From Marinobacter psychrophilus (GTDB lineage: Bacteria > Pseudomonadota > Gammaproteobacteria > Pseudomonadales > Oleiphilaceae): a stretch of 64,000 bases of DNA. Positions 37,507 to 47,345 of the stretch are shown one piece after another (within the stretch, counting starts at the first letter, position 1; the number at the start of each line of letters is the position of its first letter). Location of the stretch: assembly GCF_001043175.1 (NCBI RefSeq), contig NZ_CP011494.1:3658001-3722000 (forward strand), in the 5' to 3' direction. Below the pieces are notes generated by a model. It was given only the letters and a program-made list of their open reading frames with translations, was not told the origin of the DNA and searched no databases. The position numbers were made by a program, and so were the translations under genes.

Positions 37507-39648
37507 TCAGGATTTGGCGGTCAGCCGCTCTAGCAACACCAACTGCGAAGCCAGCCTTGGCTCGCCCTCCGCCGGTTCGTTCTGCTCGTAACTGCCATCA
37601 GCCTGCAACACCCAAGACTGGCAGTTATCAGCAAGATAGGTATTCAAGTCGTCTTGCAAGCGCTCCACCAGCGCCGGCTCCTCCACCGGGAAGGCGACTT
37701 CAACCCGCCTCAGCAGGTTACGTTCCATGCCGTCGGCGCTGGAGCAATACACCTGGGTTTGACCATCGTTGCCAAAGTAGTAAACCCGAGTGTGCTCCAG
37801 AAAGCGCCCGATAATAGAACGCACGTGAATGGTGCTCGACAACCCGGGCACCTGGGGCCGAAGGCAGCAGATACCACGAATAATCAGGTCGATTTTCGCA
37901 CCGGCCTGGGAGGCACGATACAACGCTTTAATCAGCTGAGGCTCGGTCAGGCCGTTGAACTTGAAAATAATCCGGCCCTTCTCACCCAGACGGGTTTCCC
38001 GCTCAATCAGTTGCAGTATTTGCGAATGCAGAGTAAACGGTGAGTGGAACAGTTTCTTGATTTTTAACGCCTTACCCATCCCTGTCAGTTGCTGGAACAG
38101 TTTGTTCACATCGTCGCCGATGGCTTCGTCGCAGGTCATAAAGCTGTAATCGGTGTACAGGCGGGCGTTGGCGGCATGATAGTTGCCCGTGCCCAAGTGC
38201 ACATAGCGCCGCAACTTACCTTCTTCACGACGCACAATCAGAATCATCTTGGCGTGGGTTTTATAGCCCACCACCCCGTACACCACAATTACCCCGGCTT
38301 CCTGCAGGCGACTGGCCAACTCCAGGTTTTCCTCCTCGCTGAAGCGAGCCCGCAACTCGATAACCACGGTGACTTCCTTACCGCGACGAGCGGCATCGGC
38401 CAAAGCTTCGACCACTTCGGAGTTGGCACCGGAGCGGTACAAGGTCTGGCGAATGGCCAGCACCTGGGGATCTTTGGCGGCCTGGCGCAGCAAATCCACG
38501 ACCGGGCTGAAGTTCTCATAGGGATGAAGCAACAGAATCGGACGCTTGCGGATACTGTCAAACATGGAGTCACGGCTGCGAATCTGGCGGGGGATCACCG
38601 GGGAGAAACCGGAATAGCTCAGGTCCGGTCGGTTCACTAGACCCCCCACCGCCAGCAGCCGGGTCAGATTTACCGGGCCGCGCACCTCGTAGAGGTCGCG
38701 CTCGGTCAGACCAAACTCGGTCAGCAGAAACTGAACCAGATCCTGCGGGCAATTATCCGCCACTTCCAGGCGCACACCGTCACCAAAGCGGCGGCTCAGC
38801 AACTCACCACGAAGGGCCGATGCCAGGTCTTCCAGATCATCTTCCAGCTCCAGATCCGCGTTACGGGTCAGGCGAAACTGGTAACAGCCTTTGATTTCCA
38901 TACCCGGGAACAGCTCGTCGGTATGGGCGTGAATCATCGACGACAAAAACACCAGATTGTCGCCGCCGTCGCAAACGTCGTCCGGCAGCCGCACCAGCCG
39001 CGGCAAAGACTTTGGCGCCGGTACTATGGCCATGCCGGTTTCGCGGCCAAAGGCGTCTTTGCCGTCCAGTTCCACAATAAAGTTGAGGCTTTTATTCACC
39101 AGCCGCGGGAACGGGTGCGATGGGTCCAAACCAATCGGGCTGACCACCGGTAGAATCTCTTCGTCAAAATAGGTACGCACCCATTGGGCCTGAGCCGGAG
39201 TCCATTCGTGCCGGCGCACAAAGTGGATATTCTCCTTTTCTAACTCCGGAATAAGCACGTTGTTCAAGATATTGTACTGTTCGTCAATGTACTCGTGAGC
39301 CACACGGCTGATTTCCGCCAGTAACTGTTCCGGCTGCAGTCCGTCGGCGTAGACTTGTTCTCGGCCGTACTTCAACTGCTGGCGAATGCCCGCCACGCGA
39401 ATTTCGAAGAATTCGTCCATGTTGCTGCTGAATATGCAGCAAAAAATGAGCCGGGTGATCAGCGGGTGGGTATCGTCCAGGGCCTGCTTCAACACCCGGT
39501 GGTTGAACTGCAGTTGACTCAGTTCGCGGTTGAAGAAATTTTCGCAGGCGTCCAGGCTCAGACTCTCCTCGTGCGAAGGCACCGTGTCTGCTGCAGTCAA
39601 CGTGGCCTCATTGTCGGCAATCTTCAGATTGCCCTTTTTGCTGGTCAT
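37507..39648 (-). CDS. ppk1: Polyphosphate kinase PPK1
   Basis: PPK1 reversibly builds inorganic polyphosphate from ATP. 713 residues. The N-domain begins FFNRELSQLQFNHRVL. The catalytic head holds the phospho-histidine region VGYKTHAKMILIVRRE, then RYVHLGTGNYHAANARLYTD, and the second conserved His block near IKALYRASQAGAKIDLIIRGI with SIIGRFLEHTRVYYF. An N-terminal 30-residue extension precedes the family start. It lies 66 bp downstream of hemB. In a phosphate-rich context it pairs with phoBR and pit in the same window. Confidence 0.97.
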   Translation of the reverse strand: MTSKKGNLKIADNEATLTAADTVPSHEESLSLDACENFFNRELSQLQFNHRVLKQALDDTHPLITRLIFCCIFSSNMDEFFEIRVAGIRQQLKYGREQVYADGLQPEQLLAEISRVAHEYIDEQYNILNNVLIPELEKENIHFVRRHEWTPAQAQWVRTYFDEEILPVVSPIGLDPSHPFPRLVNKSLNFIVELDGKDAFGRETGMAIVPAPKSLPRLVRLPDDVCDGGDNLVFLSSMIHAHTDELFPGMEIKGCYQFRLTRNADLELEDDLEDLASALRGELLSRRFGDGVRLEVADNCPQDLVQFLLTEFGLTERDLYEVRGPVNLTRLLAVGGLVNRPDLSYSGFSPVIPRQIRSRDSMFDSIRKRPILLLHPYENFSPVVDLLRQAAKDPQVLAIRQTLYRSGANSEVVEALADAARRGKEVTVVIELRARFSEEENLELASRLQEAGVIVVYGVVGYKTHAKMILIVRREEGKLRRYVHLGTGNYHAANARLYTDYSFMTCDEAIGDDVNKLFQQLTGMGKALKIKKLFHSPFTLHSQILQLIERETRLGEKGRIIFKFNGLTEPQLIKALYRASQAGAKIDLIIRGICCLRPQVPGLSSTIHVRSIIGRFLEHTRVYYFGNDGQTQVYCSSADGMERNLLRRVEVAFPVEEPALVERLQDDLNTYLADNCQSWVLQADGSYEQNEPAEGEPRLASQLVLLERLTAKS

Positions 39649-39714
39649 TGGCTTACCGTCCTTGTTTTGTTACTGCGCTCTCAGGGCGGGGCCTGAGCGA
39701 CCCCGTACTTCAGA

Positions 39715-40779
<1,065 letters not shown>

Positions 40780-40833
40780 TTATGATACACCTCGGCCGCC
40801 AGGCTTGCAGTTGCGGTAACGGTGTATACAAAA

Positions 40834-40859
40834 AGGCCCGGGCAGTATCACCCAGGCCT
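40834..40859 (-). terminator. Intrinsic terminator downstream of the SutA-like gene
   Basis: On the minus strand AGGCCTGGG and CCCGGGCCT form a 9 bp stem (one G-T pair) with an 8 nt loop, followed by a short T-run ahead of hemB. Confidence 0.75.
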
Positions 40860-40885
40860 GGCATCACTTTTTGACGAATGAAGGC

Positions 40886-41107
40886 TTAGAGTGCACGGCC
40901 GTTAAAGCCTGAGTCCACTTTGCTCCCGCCATCGCCACGAAACCCATTCGCCACTTCGCTGATGGTGCCGCCCTGACTCAGGAAGGCCTCAATGTCAGCC
41001 TGCAACTGGGCACGAACCCGGGCGCGACCCGCAATGGAATGGGTATTTTCAGCGTCGGCAGACCAACCACCGGATGTTTCCAGAGTGCTTTCGTCGAATT
41101 CACTCAT
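40886..41107 (-). CDS. Small acidic SutA-like protein
   Basis: This 73-residue protein has an acidic N-terminal half (SEFDESTLETSGGWSADAEN). Its C-terminal half (LQADIEAFLSQGGTISEVAN, ending GSKVDSGFNGRAL) resembles the tail of SutA, a small RNA-polymerase-binding growth-rate regulator of Pseudomonas. This is pattern resemblance only. The ATG at 41107 has GGAG 6 bp upstream. It has its own terminator and a long AT-rich upstream region, consistent with regulated monocistronic expression. Confidence 0.6.
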   Translation of the reverse strand: MSEFDESTLETSGGWSADAENTHSIAGRARVRAQLQADIEAFLSQGGTISEVANGFRGDGGSKVDSGFNGRAL

Positions 41108-41122
41108 ACTGTTCTCCATCAA

Positions 41123-41527
41123 CGAAAACCAAAAGTACGAATACTAAAGGCCACAGGCCGGCAGTATTCCATTTAGACAGGTTTACACATGTTGAATTGT
41201 CTTGGCGTCTTTATAATCCGTAAACGATGACAAGGCTATTTATTGGCAAACACTTTTTTGTAATTTTTTGTAATCAACCACAAAGCACTGATTCTAATAG
41301 TTATTAAATTTTCTGCCCTAACCGAAAAAACAAACAAGATTCATCACCGGGCGAGGGCCGTAGGGCAAATTTTCAGCACACAGGGCGCACGCCCTTACAC
41401 GGCTCAATCACTGTTCGAACGGCAAACTTGCAAGTGGATCTGTCATCGGCGTACCTTGGCGAATTGGAGACGGCAAACTGGGGACAGATTTCAACCGGGG
41501 GCAGCTCTCAGTCTGAAGGAATCGTGA
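41123..41527. other. 405 bp AT-rich intergenic region with a phased A/T-tract repeat
   Basis: No gene seen. At 41254-41273 the decamer TTTTTTGTAA occurs twice in tandem, so the T-tracts are phased at one helical turn, which favours bent DNA. The region is markedly more AT-rich than its surroundings and serves divergent genes (SutA-like leftward, DUF503 rightward). Confidence 0.5.
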
Positions 41528-41866
41528 ATGTCTGACGCATTACGCAAATTGCTCAGGGAGTCGGCGCAAGCTCCAGCAATCACCCCACACATCGGTGTGC
41601 TCACCCTACATTTTCAACTTTATGCCTGTGATGACCTAAAAGCCAAGCGCAAAGTGTTTGCGCCATTAAAAACGATCTGGGGTAGAGAACCGGACTTAGC
41701 GGTGGCCGAAACCGACCATCAAGACATCCTGGATTGCGCCACTTGGACTGTCGTGGCGCTAGGCTCGTCGTCACAGCAGATCAGCCAGCGCTTGGACCAA
41801 GTCGAAAAAGCCATCAACGAACGCATTGATGCCGCCATTCTGGACGTCGATCGGCAGCTACTGTAG
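41528..41866 (+). CDS. DUF503 domain-containing protein
   Basis: This 112-residue protein has a core (HIGVLTLHFQLYACDDLKAKRKV) that matches the DUF503 (YlxP-like) family, a small alpha/beta fold with a ferredoxin-like pattern and no settled function. In other phyla it is linked to ribosome biogenesis clusters; here it is followed 87 bp later by the PanP-type decarboxylase. AAGGA lies upstream of the ATG at 41528. Confidence 0.8.
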   Translation: MSDALRKLLRESAQAPAITPHIGVLTLHFQLYACDDLKAKRKVFAPLKTIWGREPDLAVAETDHQDILDCATWTVVALGSSSQQISQRLDQVEKAINERIDAAILDVDRQLL

Positions 41867-41953
41867 AGCACACTTAATGAGGCGCCGTCCAATGTGGCGG
41901 AACCACTTTTCACGCCGTATACTACGGCTCCTCCAGACTGCGCGTGGCGCCCT

Positions 41954-43609
41954 ATGACCGGAATTAAAAAATCCGCCCAGGCCTCTGTAGAGGCAATGTA
42001 TCGTGTTTTCACGATTCCTGAGGCACCCGATTCTACCCTGAGCCGGATTGACCAGGATATATCCCGTAATCTTGCCGGTTTTCTTCAGGATCACATTGTT
42101 GCGGTAGAGCGTGACCTGGCTGACGTTGAGAAAAATTTCTCCGAATACAGCGTGCCAGAAAAGCCCATTTTTGTGTCTGAGCAAACCCAGTTCCTACTCG
42201 ACAAACTGGTGGCGAACTCGGTACACACCGCATCACCCGCTTTTATCGGCCATATGACGTCGGCACTGCCCTATTTCATGCTGCCGTTGTCGAAGATCAT
42301 GATTGCCCTGAACCAGAATCTAGTGAAAACCGAAACCTCAAAGGCGTTTACACCCCTGGAGCGCCAAGTACTGGGCATGATTCATCGGCTGGTGTTCGAA
42401 CAAGACGGTTCGTTCTACCGCAAGTGGATGCACAACCCCCGCTACGCACTGGGCGCCATGTGTTCCGGCGGCACCGTTGCCAACCTGACTGCGCTGTGGG
42501 TAGCCCGCAACCACGCATTTCCGGCGGAAGGTAACTTCCGCGGTTTGCAACAGGAAGGCCTGTTCCGCGCTTTGAAATATTACGGCTACGAAGGCGCCGC
42601 TATTGTTGTGTCGCGCCGCGGCCATTATTCCCTGAGCAAAGCCGCCGACATATTGGGCCTGGGCCGAGATGCACTGGTGACTGTGGCAACCGACAGCAAC
42701 AACCGTATCCAGATTGATGCGTTGCGGGAAAAATGCCTGCAATTGCAGAAACAGAAGATCAAGGTAATTGCTCTCTGTGGCGTTGCCGGCACGACCGAAA
42801 CCGGCAACGTAGATCCGCTGGAAGCCATGGCTGATATCGCCCGCGAATTCGGCGCACACTTTCACGTAGATGCCGCTTGGGGTGGGCCAACCCTGTTTTC
42901 CCGACGCTATCGTTCGCTGCTAAAAGGCATTGAAAAAGCCGACTCGGTCACCTTTGACGCCCATAAACAGCTGTACGTGCCCATGGGCGTGGGTTTGGTG
43001 GTGTTCCGCGACCCCAGCCTGGCCAGTGCGGTTGAACACCACGCCCAGTACGTTATCCGCAAAGGTTCGCGGGATTTGGGCAGCACCACGCTTGAAGGCT
43101 CGCGCCCGGGCATGGCCATGCTGATTCATTCAGGCCTGAAAATTCTGGCACGCGAAGGTTATGAACTGCTTATTGACACGGGCATTGGCAAGGCCCGCAC
43201 TTTTGCGGCCATGATTGATGAGGCAGAAGATTTTGAGCTGATCACCCGGCCCGAACTGAACATTCTGACCTATCGCTACTGCCCGGCTCAGGTCCGGCAG
43301 GCTCTAGAAAGCGCCGATGAAATGCTGGCGGAAAAGATCAACACCAGCTTAAACCGCGTCACCAAGTTTATCCAGAAAACCCAGCGTGAAAGGGGTAAAG
43401 CGTTTGTCTCCCGTACTCGTCTGGAACCGGACAACTATTACAACTTTCCCTGCATTGTATTCCGCGTGGTGCTGGCTAACCCGCTGACCACCGCCGACAT
43501 ACTGTCGGACATTCTGGCAGAGCAACGGCTGCTGGCCGGCGAAAACGGTATTGCCGACGAAATGGCAATTCTGAACAACCTGGCCGCAGGCGCCAGGGCG
43601 CGAGCCTAA
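41954..43609 (+). CDS. panP: Pyridoxal-dependent aspartate 1-decarboxylase PanP
   Basis: PanP-type group II decarboxylases convert aspartate to beta-alanine for pantothenate, replacing PanD in some gammaproteobacteria. About 551 residues. The N-terminus (KKSAQASVEAMYRVFTIPEAPDSTLSRID) is diagnostic for this subfamily. PLP-site elements: GCTxxN-like CSGGTVANLTALWVAR, HVDAAWGGPTLF and the Schiff-base Lys in FDAHKQLYVPMGVGLVVF. The start at 41954 fits the family better than 41894. It supplies beta-alanine for the coaBC/coaD pathway in the same window. A 23 bp hairpin follows. Confidence 0.9.
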   Translation: MTGIKKSAQASVEAMYRVFTIPEAPDSTLSRIDQDISRNLAGFLQDHIVAVERDLADVEKNFSEYSVPEKPIFVSEQTQFLLDKLVANSVHTASPAFIGHMTSALPYFMLPLSKIMIALNQNLVKTETSKAFTPLERQVLGMIHRLVFEQDGSFYRKWMHNPRYALGAMCSGGTVANLTALWVARNHAFPAEGNFRGLQQEGLFRALKYYGYEGAAIVVSRRGHYSLSKAADILGLGRDALVTVATDSNNRIQIDALREKCLQLQKQKIKVIALCGVAGTTETGNVDPLEAMADIAREFGAHFHVDAAWGGPTLFSRRYRSLLKGIEKADSVTFDAHKQLYVPMGVGLVVFRDPSLASAVEHHAQYVIRKGSRDLGSTTLEGSRPGMAMLIHSGLKILAREGYELLIDTGIGKARTFAAMIDEAEDFELITRPELNILTYRYCPAQVRQALESADEMLAEKINTSLNRVTKFIQKTQRERGKAFVSRTRLEPDNYYNFPCIVFRVVLANPLTTADILSDILAEQRLLAGENGIADEMAILNNLAAGARARA

Positions 43610-43633
43610 GCGCTTCTAATCCGCTCTAAACAG

Positions 43634-43683
43634 ACAGAACAAACAACAACGGCGCCATAAGGCGCCGTTGTTGTTTGTTCTGT
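43634..43683. terminator. Very long perfect hairpin between panP and the convergent small gene
   Basis: A 23 bp uninterrupted inverted repeat with an ATAA loop (43657-43660). The inner GGCGCC pair is GC-rich and the outer part is CAACAA/TTGTTG repeats giving T-rich tails in both directions. It is placed to end both panP and the leftward small gene. Confidence 0.85.
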
Positions 43684-43703
43684 GCGAGCGCTTGCACCCG
43701 CGC

Positions 43704-43970
43704 TTAATACAGCGCGTCTTCGTCGTCCAGCACTTCGTGGATAATGTCTAGAAACATACGGTCTGCATCGCTCCACTTTTCCGGAATACGAATGCTGGTG
43801 CTGGAGCTGATCTCCCGCGCGATAGCCTCGTCAGAATTGGGTTCACCTTTGTGCTTGCGGGCAATGTCCATTGATCTGACCGCAATGGTGGGTTCGCTCA
43901 TTACTTTCTTGATAAACACCCTCAGCTCGTTAATTATCCTGGCTTGGTTGCTTTCAACGGATGTACTCAT
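43704..43970 (-). CDS. Hypothetical 88-residue protein
   Basis: Not recognised. MSTSVESNQARIINELRVFIKK and onward is helical and charged; the C-terminus is acidic (FLDIIHEVLDDEDALY). No signal peptide or membrane span. The start at 43970 is preferred to 43988. It lies between the panP hairpin and the pit gene, which is on the same strand upstream, so it may be a separate short transcript. Confidence 0.6.
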   Translation of the reverse strand: MSTSVESNQARIINELRVFIKKVMSEPTIAVRSMDIARKHKGEPNSDEAIAREISSSTSIRIPEKWSDADRMFLDIIHEVLDDEDALY

Positions 43971-44094
43971 AAGCTCACTCCCCAACAAATAAGATTTCGG
44001 AAGCTATCACTCCCACGTCGTGTTACTCAGTATGGGCAAACTTGCCTTGAACGGCTAGTGGCCCGTTTCGCTCATTCGTTTGCCAAACAGGACA

Positions 44095-45657
44095 CTAAAT
44101 CATCAGCCCACGCAGGGTAAAAAACAACACGGCAGCCATCAATGCCGACGCCGGCACGGTAATAATCCAGGCCGCGGCGATACGAGTCAGGTGGGAACGC
44201 TTAACCATCTCTTCCCGGTAGACTTTCTTCAGCCGTTTACGGTCGTTTTTTGTCAGCGGCACCTGTTTTTTATTTTTCTTCGCACGCTTGAGCAAGTTCT
44301 CCATTTCCTCAATTGAGGCATTACGGAAATCGTCCAAAAATGGTTTCAAACGTTCGCGCTCTTCGGAGTCCCGCTGTTCCATGATCTTGTGCAGTTGGGT
44401 GGCGTAATTCGACTTCAGATACTCACGCAGGAAGCCAACGCCAAACACACCGCCAATGGCGATGTGGGTGGAACTCACCGGCAGTCCAAGTTGCGACGCC
44501 AAAATGACGGTCAAAGCAGCCGATAGTGCAATGCAAAAGGCGCGAGTTTTATCCAGCTCGGTGATTTCACTGCCCACGGTTTTGATCAGCCGCGGGCCAA
44601 ACAGCATCAGGCCCAACGCAATACCCAAGGCGCCTACCGCCATCACCCATAAAGGAATACTGGAGGACGTCACCACGCCGCCGTTGGCCAGGGCATCGTT
44701 TATAGCAGCCAGGGGCCCGATGGCATTGGCTACGTCGTTGGCTCCGTGAGCGAAACTAAGCAGCGCTGCAGCAAAAATCAGCGGCCAAGTGAACAGCGTG
44801 TTTACACCGGCGGCGTTGTTTTCCATCGTCGCGGCTTTGCGGTTAACCAACGCGCGTATCGCAAAGAAGGCCACCACCGCAGCCACCAGACCCACCAGCG
44901 CTGCACCCATAAAGTCCAGCGACACAAGCTTTTTCAGGCCTTTGAGCATCAGATACGTGCCAAACGCCCAGGCCATACCGGCCACCAGCCAGGGCACAAA
45001 AATGCGCGCCGCCGCGATAACATTGCGCCGATACAACACGGTGCGGTTTATCAGGTACAAAAATAGAGCGGCCAAAGCACCACCCAACACCGGTGAAATC
45101 ACCCAACTGGCTGCGATTTTAGCCATGACGCCCCAGTCCGCAATGCCCCAGCCTCCGGCGGCAATACCTGCCCCCAGTACCCCGCCCACAATAGAATGGG
45201 TGGTAGACACCGGAGCACCCATCCAGGTGGCCAGGTTCAGCCACAGCGCGCCGGCCAGCAGGGCTGCCGTCATCAACCAGACAAAGGAGCCGTCGTCACT
45301 CAGGTTAGACGGATCGATAATCCCGCCTTTGATGGTAGACACCACGTCGCCGCCGGCAATCAACGCGCCAGCGGCTTCAAAGACAGCCGCCAAAGCGACC
45401 GCGGCGCCCAGCGACAAAGCGCCAGAGCCCACCGCCGGGCCCACATTGTTGGCAACATCGTTGGCACCGATGTTGATGGCCATATAGCCACCAATCACAG
45501 CAGCAGCCATCAGCAGCATGCCGTTTGGCAAGCCACTCGCAAACGAGCCTACCGACAACCAAACGCCCAGTAAAAACAACAGGCTGATTCCAACCCGAAA
45601 GCGTTCCGTGGAGGGGCTGGTAAGAACTGTGTCCAGAAATCCGCTTGAACGGCTCAT
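44095..45657 (-). CDS. pit: PiT-family inorganic phosphate transporter
   Basis: About 520 residues with ten or more membrane spans and the duplicated PiT signatures: MAINIGANDVANNVGPAVGSG in the first half and LSFAHGANDVANAIGPLAAI in the second, which form the phosphate/cation site. PVSTTHSIVGGVLGAGIA and PVSSTHIAIGGVFGVGFL are the paired re-entrant loops. A large cytosolic charged loop near residues 440-500 separates the last span. The start is uncertain (45657, 45681 or 45756). It probably carries low-affinity, proton- or sodium-coupled phosphate uptake; no Pho box was seen upstream. Confidence 0.92.
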   Translation of the reverse strand: MSRSSGFLDTVLTSPSTERFRVGISLLFLLGVWLSVGSFASGLPNGMLLMAAAVIGGYMAINIGANDVANNVGPAVGSGALSLGAAVALAAVFEAAGALIAGGDVVSTIKGGIIDPSNLSDDGSFVWLMTAALLAGALWLNLATWMGAPVSTTHSIVGGVLGAGIAAGGWGIADWGVMAKIAASWVISPVLGGALAALFLYLINRTVLYRRNVIAAARIFVPWLVAGMAWAFGTYLMLKGLKKLVSLDFMGAALVGLVAAVVAFFAIRALVNRKAATMENNAAGVNTLFTWPLIFAAALLSFAHGANDVANAIGPLAAINDALANGGVVTSSSIPLWVMAVGALGIALGLMLFGPRLIKTVGSEITELDKTRAFCIALSAALTVILASQLGLPVSSTHIAIGGVFGVGFLREYLKSNYATQLHKIMEQRDSEERERLKPFLDDFRNASIEEMENLLKRAKKNKKQVPLTKNDRKRLKKVYREEMVKRSHLTRIAAAWIITVPASALMAAVLFFTLRGLMI

Positions 45658-45872
45658 ATCATGGAATATCTCATGTGGCATGGCGTCATCTGAGTGCAGC
45701 AAAACTGCAGGCGGCACTATAAAATTTTTGCAATGAAATTGAAATAAATCCGGCATAAATCACCGTATTGCAAAAAACGATCGGTCAGGGCTATTATCTC
45801 AGCCTGTAAATGGTTGCAGCTGCTTCTCATTACCAGAAACCCAAACCTCACTCAATTGTTCGGAATTTTTCT

Positions 45873-46331
45873 ATGCAAGCCATCCGCATTCTTGTTGGTA
45901 GCGTTTACGGCGGCGCTCTGATGAGTGCCCGCGCCGTCGAAAAGACACTGACGCCGCTCGGTTACCGTGTAACGGTTCTGGAAGAGCCCCAGCTGTCTGA
46001 CATCACCGACAACAATGACGCCCTGCTAGTGTGCACCTCTACCACTGGCCAGGGTGAACTGCCCTCAAACATCCTGCAGTTTTATGTGGATTTGCGGGAC
46101 CAGCTGCCACAGCAGCCCGGCCGCCCATTTGGCAGCATCGTGCTGGGTGACAGCTCTTACGGAGACACTTTTTGCGGCGCCGGCGAACTGATCGAAGAAG
46201 CCCTCTATGAAACCTCCGCGCGTAAAGTGGGTGATACCCTGCGCATCGACGCCATGGAAACCATGGCGCCCGAGATTGAGGCCGCTGAGTGGGCGCAAGA
46301 ATGGGTCAAACAACTAAAAACACACACCTAA
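45873..46331 (+). CDS. Flavodoxin-like protein (MioC type)
   Basis: 152 residues. FMN-binding P-loop ILVGSVYGGALMSARAV, aromatic/loop region LLVCTSTTGQGELPSNI and the 90s loop FGSIVLGDSSYGDTFCGAG. The fold and length match short-chain flavodoxins of the MioC/YqcA group, which donate electrons to enzymes such as biotin synthase. The start at 45873 (MQAIRILVG) fits the fold; the longer frame to 45810 does not. It is convergent with tesB across 63 bp. Confidence 0.9.
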   Translation: MQAIRILVGSVYGGALMSARAVEKTLTPLGYRVTVLEEPQLSDITDNNDALLVCTSTTGQGELPSNILQFYVDLRDQLPQQPGRPFGSIVLGDSSYGDTFCGAGELIEEALYETSARKVGDTLRIDAMETMAPEIEAAEWAQEWVKQLKTHT

Positions 46332-46394
46332 GACAAAAACCAAAATGCCAGTCAGAGCTGTTTACCTCGGCTTTGACGGGTCCATTTTGTGCCG

Positions 46395-47258
46395 CTACTG
46401 GCTTTTTCGCAGGCGAATCAAGCCTTCTTGTGTACAGGAAGCAACTATTCCGCCGGAAGCATTATAGAAACTACCACGATTCAACCCTCGCCCTGCCGCC
46501 GCACTTGGGCTGTCTTTGTCATACAACAACCACTCATCCATGCGGAAATCACGGTGAAACCACATAGCGTGGTCCAGGCTAGCTACCTGCAAGCTGCCAT
46601 CCCAAAACTTGACCCCATGGGGCAACAGCGACGTGCCCAAAAACGAGAAATCCGAGGCATAGGCCAGTAAGCAGCGGTGCAGCACCGGGTCATCCGGCAA
46701 GGCACCCCTTACCCGTACCCAATCCTGGGCTCGGGGTGGGCGGGGTTCGGGATGTAACGGGTCACTCGGGGCGACCGGGCGAAACTCCACCGGGCGGTCG
46801 CGCGTCAGCAGAGGGCGCAGGGCTTCAGAAACATGGGACGCCAGCAGTTCGCCCAGCTCCTGCTCGGTTTTCAGGGTTTCCGGTGCCGGCACTTTTGGCA
46901 TTTCAAACTGGTGTTCAAAACCTGCCTCATCGCTTTGGAAAGACGCACAACAGGTCAAAATCTCCTTGCCTTCCTGGCGCGCGGTCACCCGCCGAACAGA
47001 AAAGCTGCCACCGTCGCGCACCCGCTCCACTTCATAATCGATAGGCATGCGTTGATTACCCGGGCGCAAAAAATACGCATGCAGAGAATGACACAGGCGG
47101 TCCTCCACGGTACGGCTGGCGGCCATCAGCGCCTGGCCCAGAACCTGGCCACCAAATACGTTTGGAAATCCTAGATCTTCGCTGTCACCCTGGAAATGAT
47201 CTACGCCGATAGCGCTCACGTTCAGCAAATCCACCAGTTTTCGGGTTATATCCAGCAT
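46395..47258 (-). CDS. tesB: Acyl-CoA thioesterase II
   Basis: This 287-residue double-hotdog thioesterase hydrolyses acyl-CoA to free acid and CoA. VFGGQVLGQALMAASRTV in the first hotdog and the N-terminal LHAYFLRPGNQRMPIDYEV are family blocks. The second hotdog contains ASLDHAMWFHRDFRMDEWLLYD (catalytic Asp region) and GRGLNRGSFYNASGGIVAS. CAGGAG precedes the ATG. It has a likely role in fatty acid or wax ester turnover alongside fadE. Confidence 0.95.
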   Translation of the reverse strand: MLDITRKLVDLLNVSAIGVDHFQGDSEDLGFPNVFGGQVLGQALMAASRTVEDRLCHSLHAYFLRPGNQRMPIDYEVERVRDGGSFSVRRVTARQEGKEILTCCASFQSDEAGFEHQFEMPKVPAPETLKTEQELGELLASHVSEALRPLLTRDRPVEFRPVAPSDPLHPEPRPPRAQDWVRVRGALPDDPVLHRCLLAYASDFSFLGTSLLPHGVKFWDGSLQVASLDHAMWFHRDFRMDEWLLYDKDSPSAAAGRGLNRGSFYNASGGIVASCTQEGLIRLRKSQ

Positions 47259-47345
47259 GCTGGCTCCTGTTGAGTAATAATAAGCAAACGACCTAAATTC
47301 TCACCCAGGGCGCGCAGCTTGGCAATGAAAACCGATAATTAGCGC

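Noticed and set aside
39660..39714. Hairpin CTCAGG/CCTGAG between hemB and ppk1 as a terminator
   Set aside because: Six-base stem without a T-run; readthrough into ppk1 is as likely.
44789..45487. 232-residue + strand frame opposite pit
   Set aside because: Shadow of the membrane-protein coding strand (low-complexity Ala/Thr/Pro composition).
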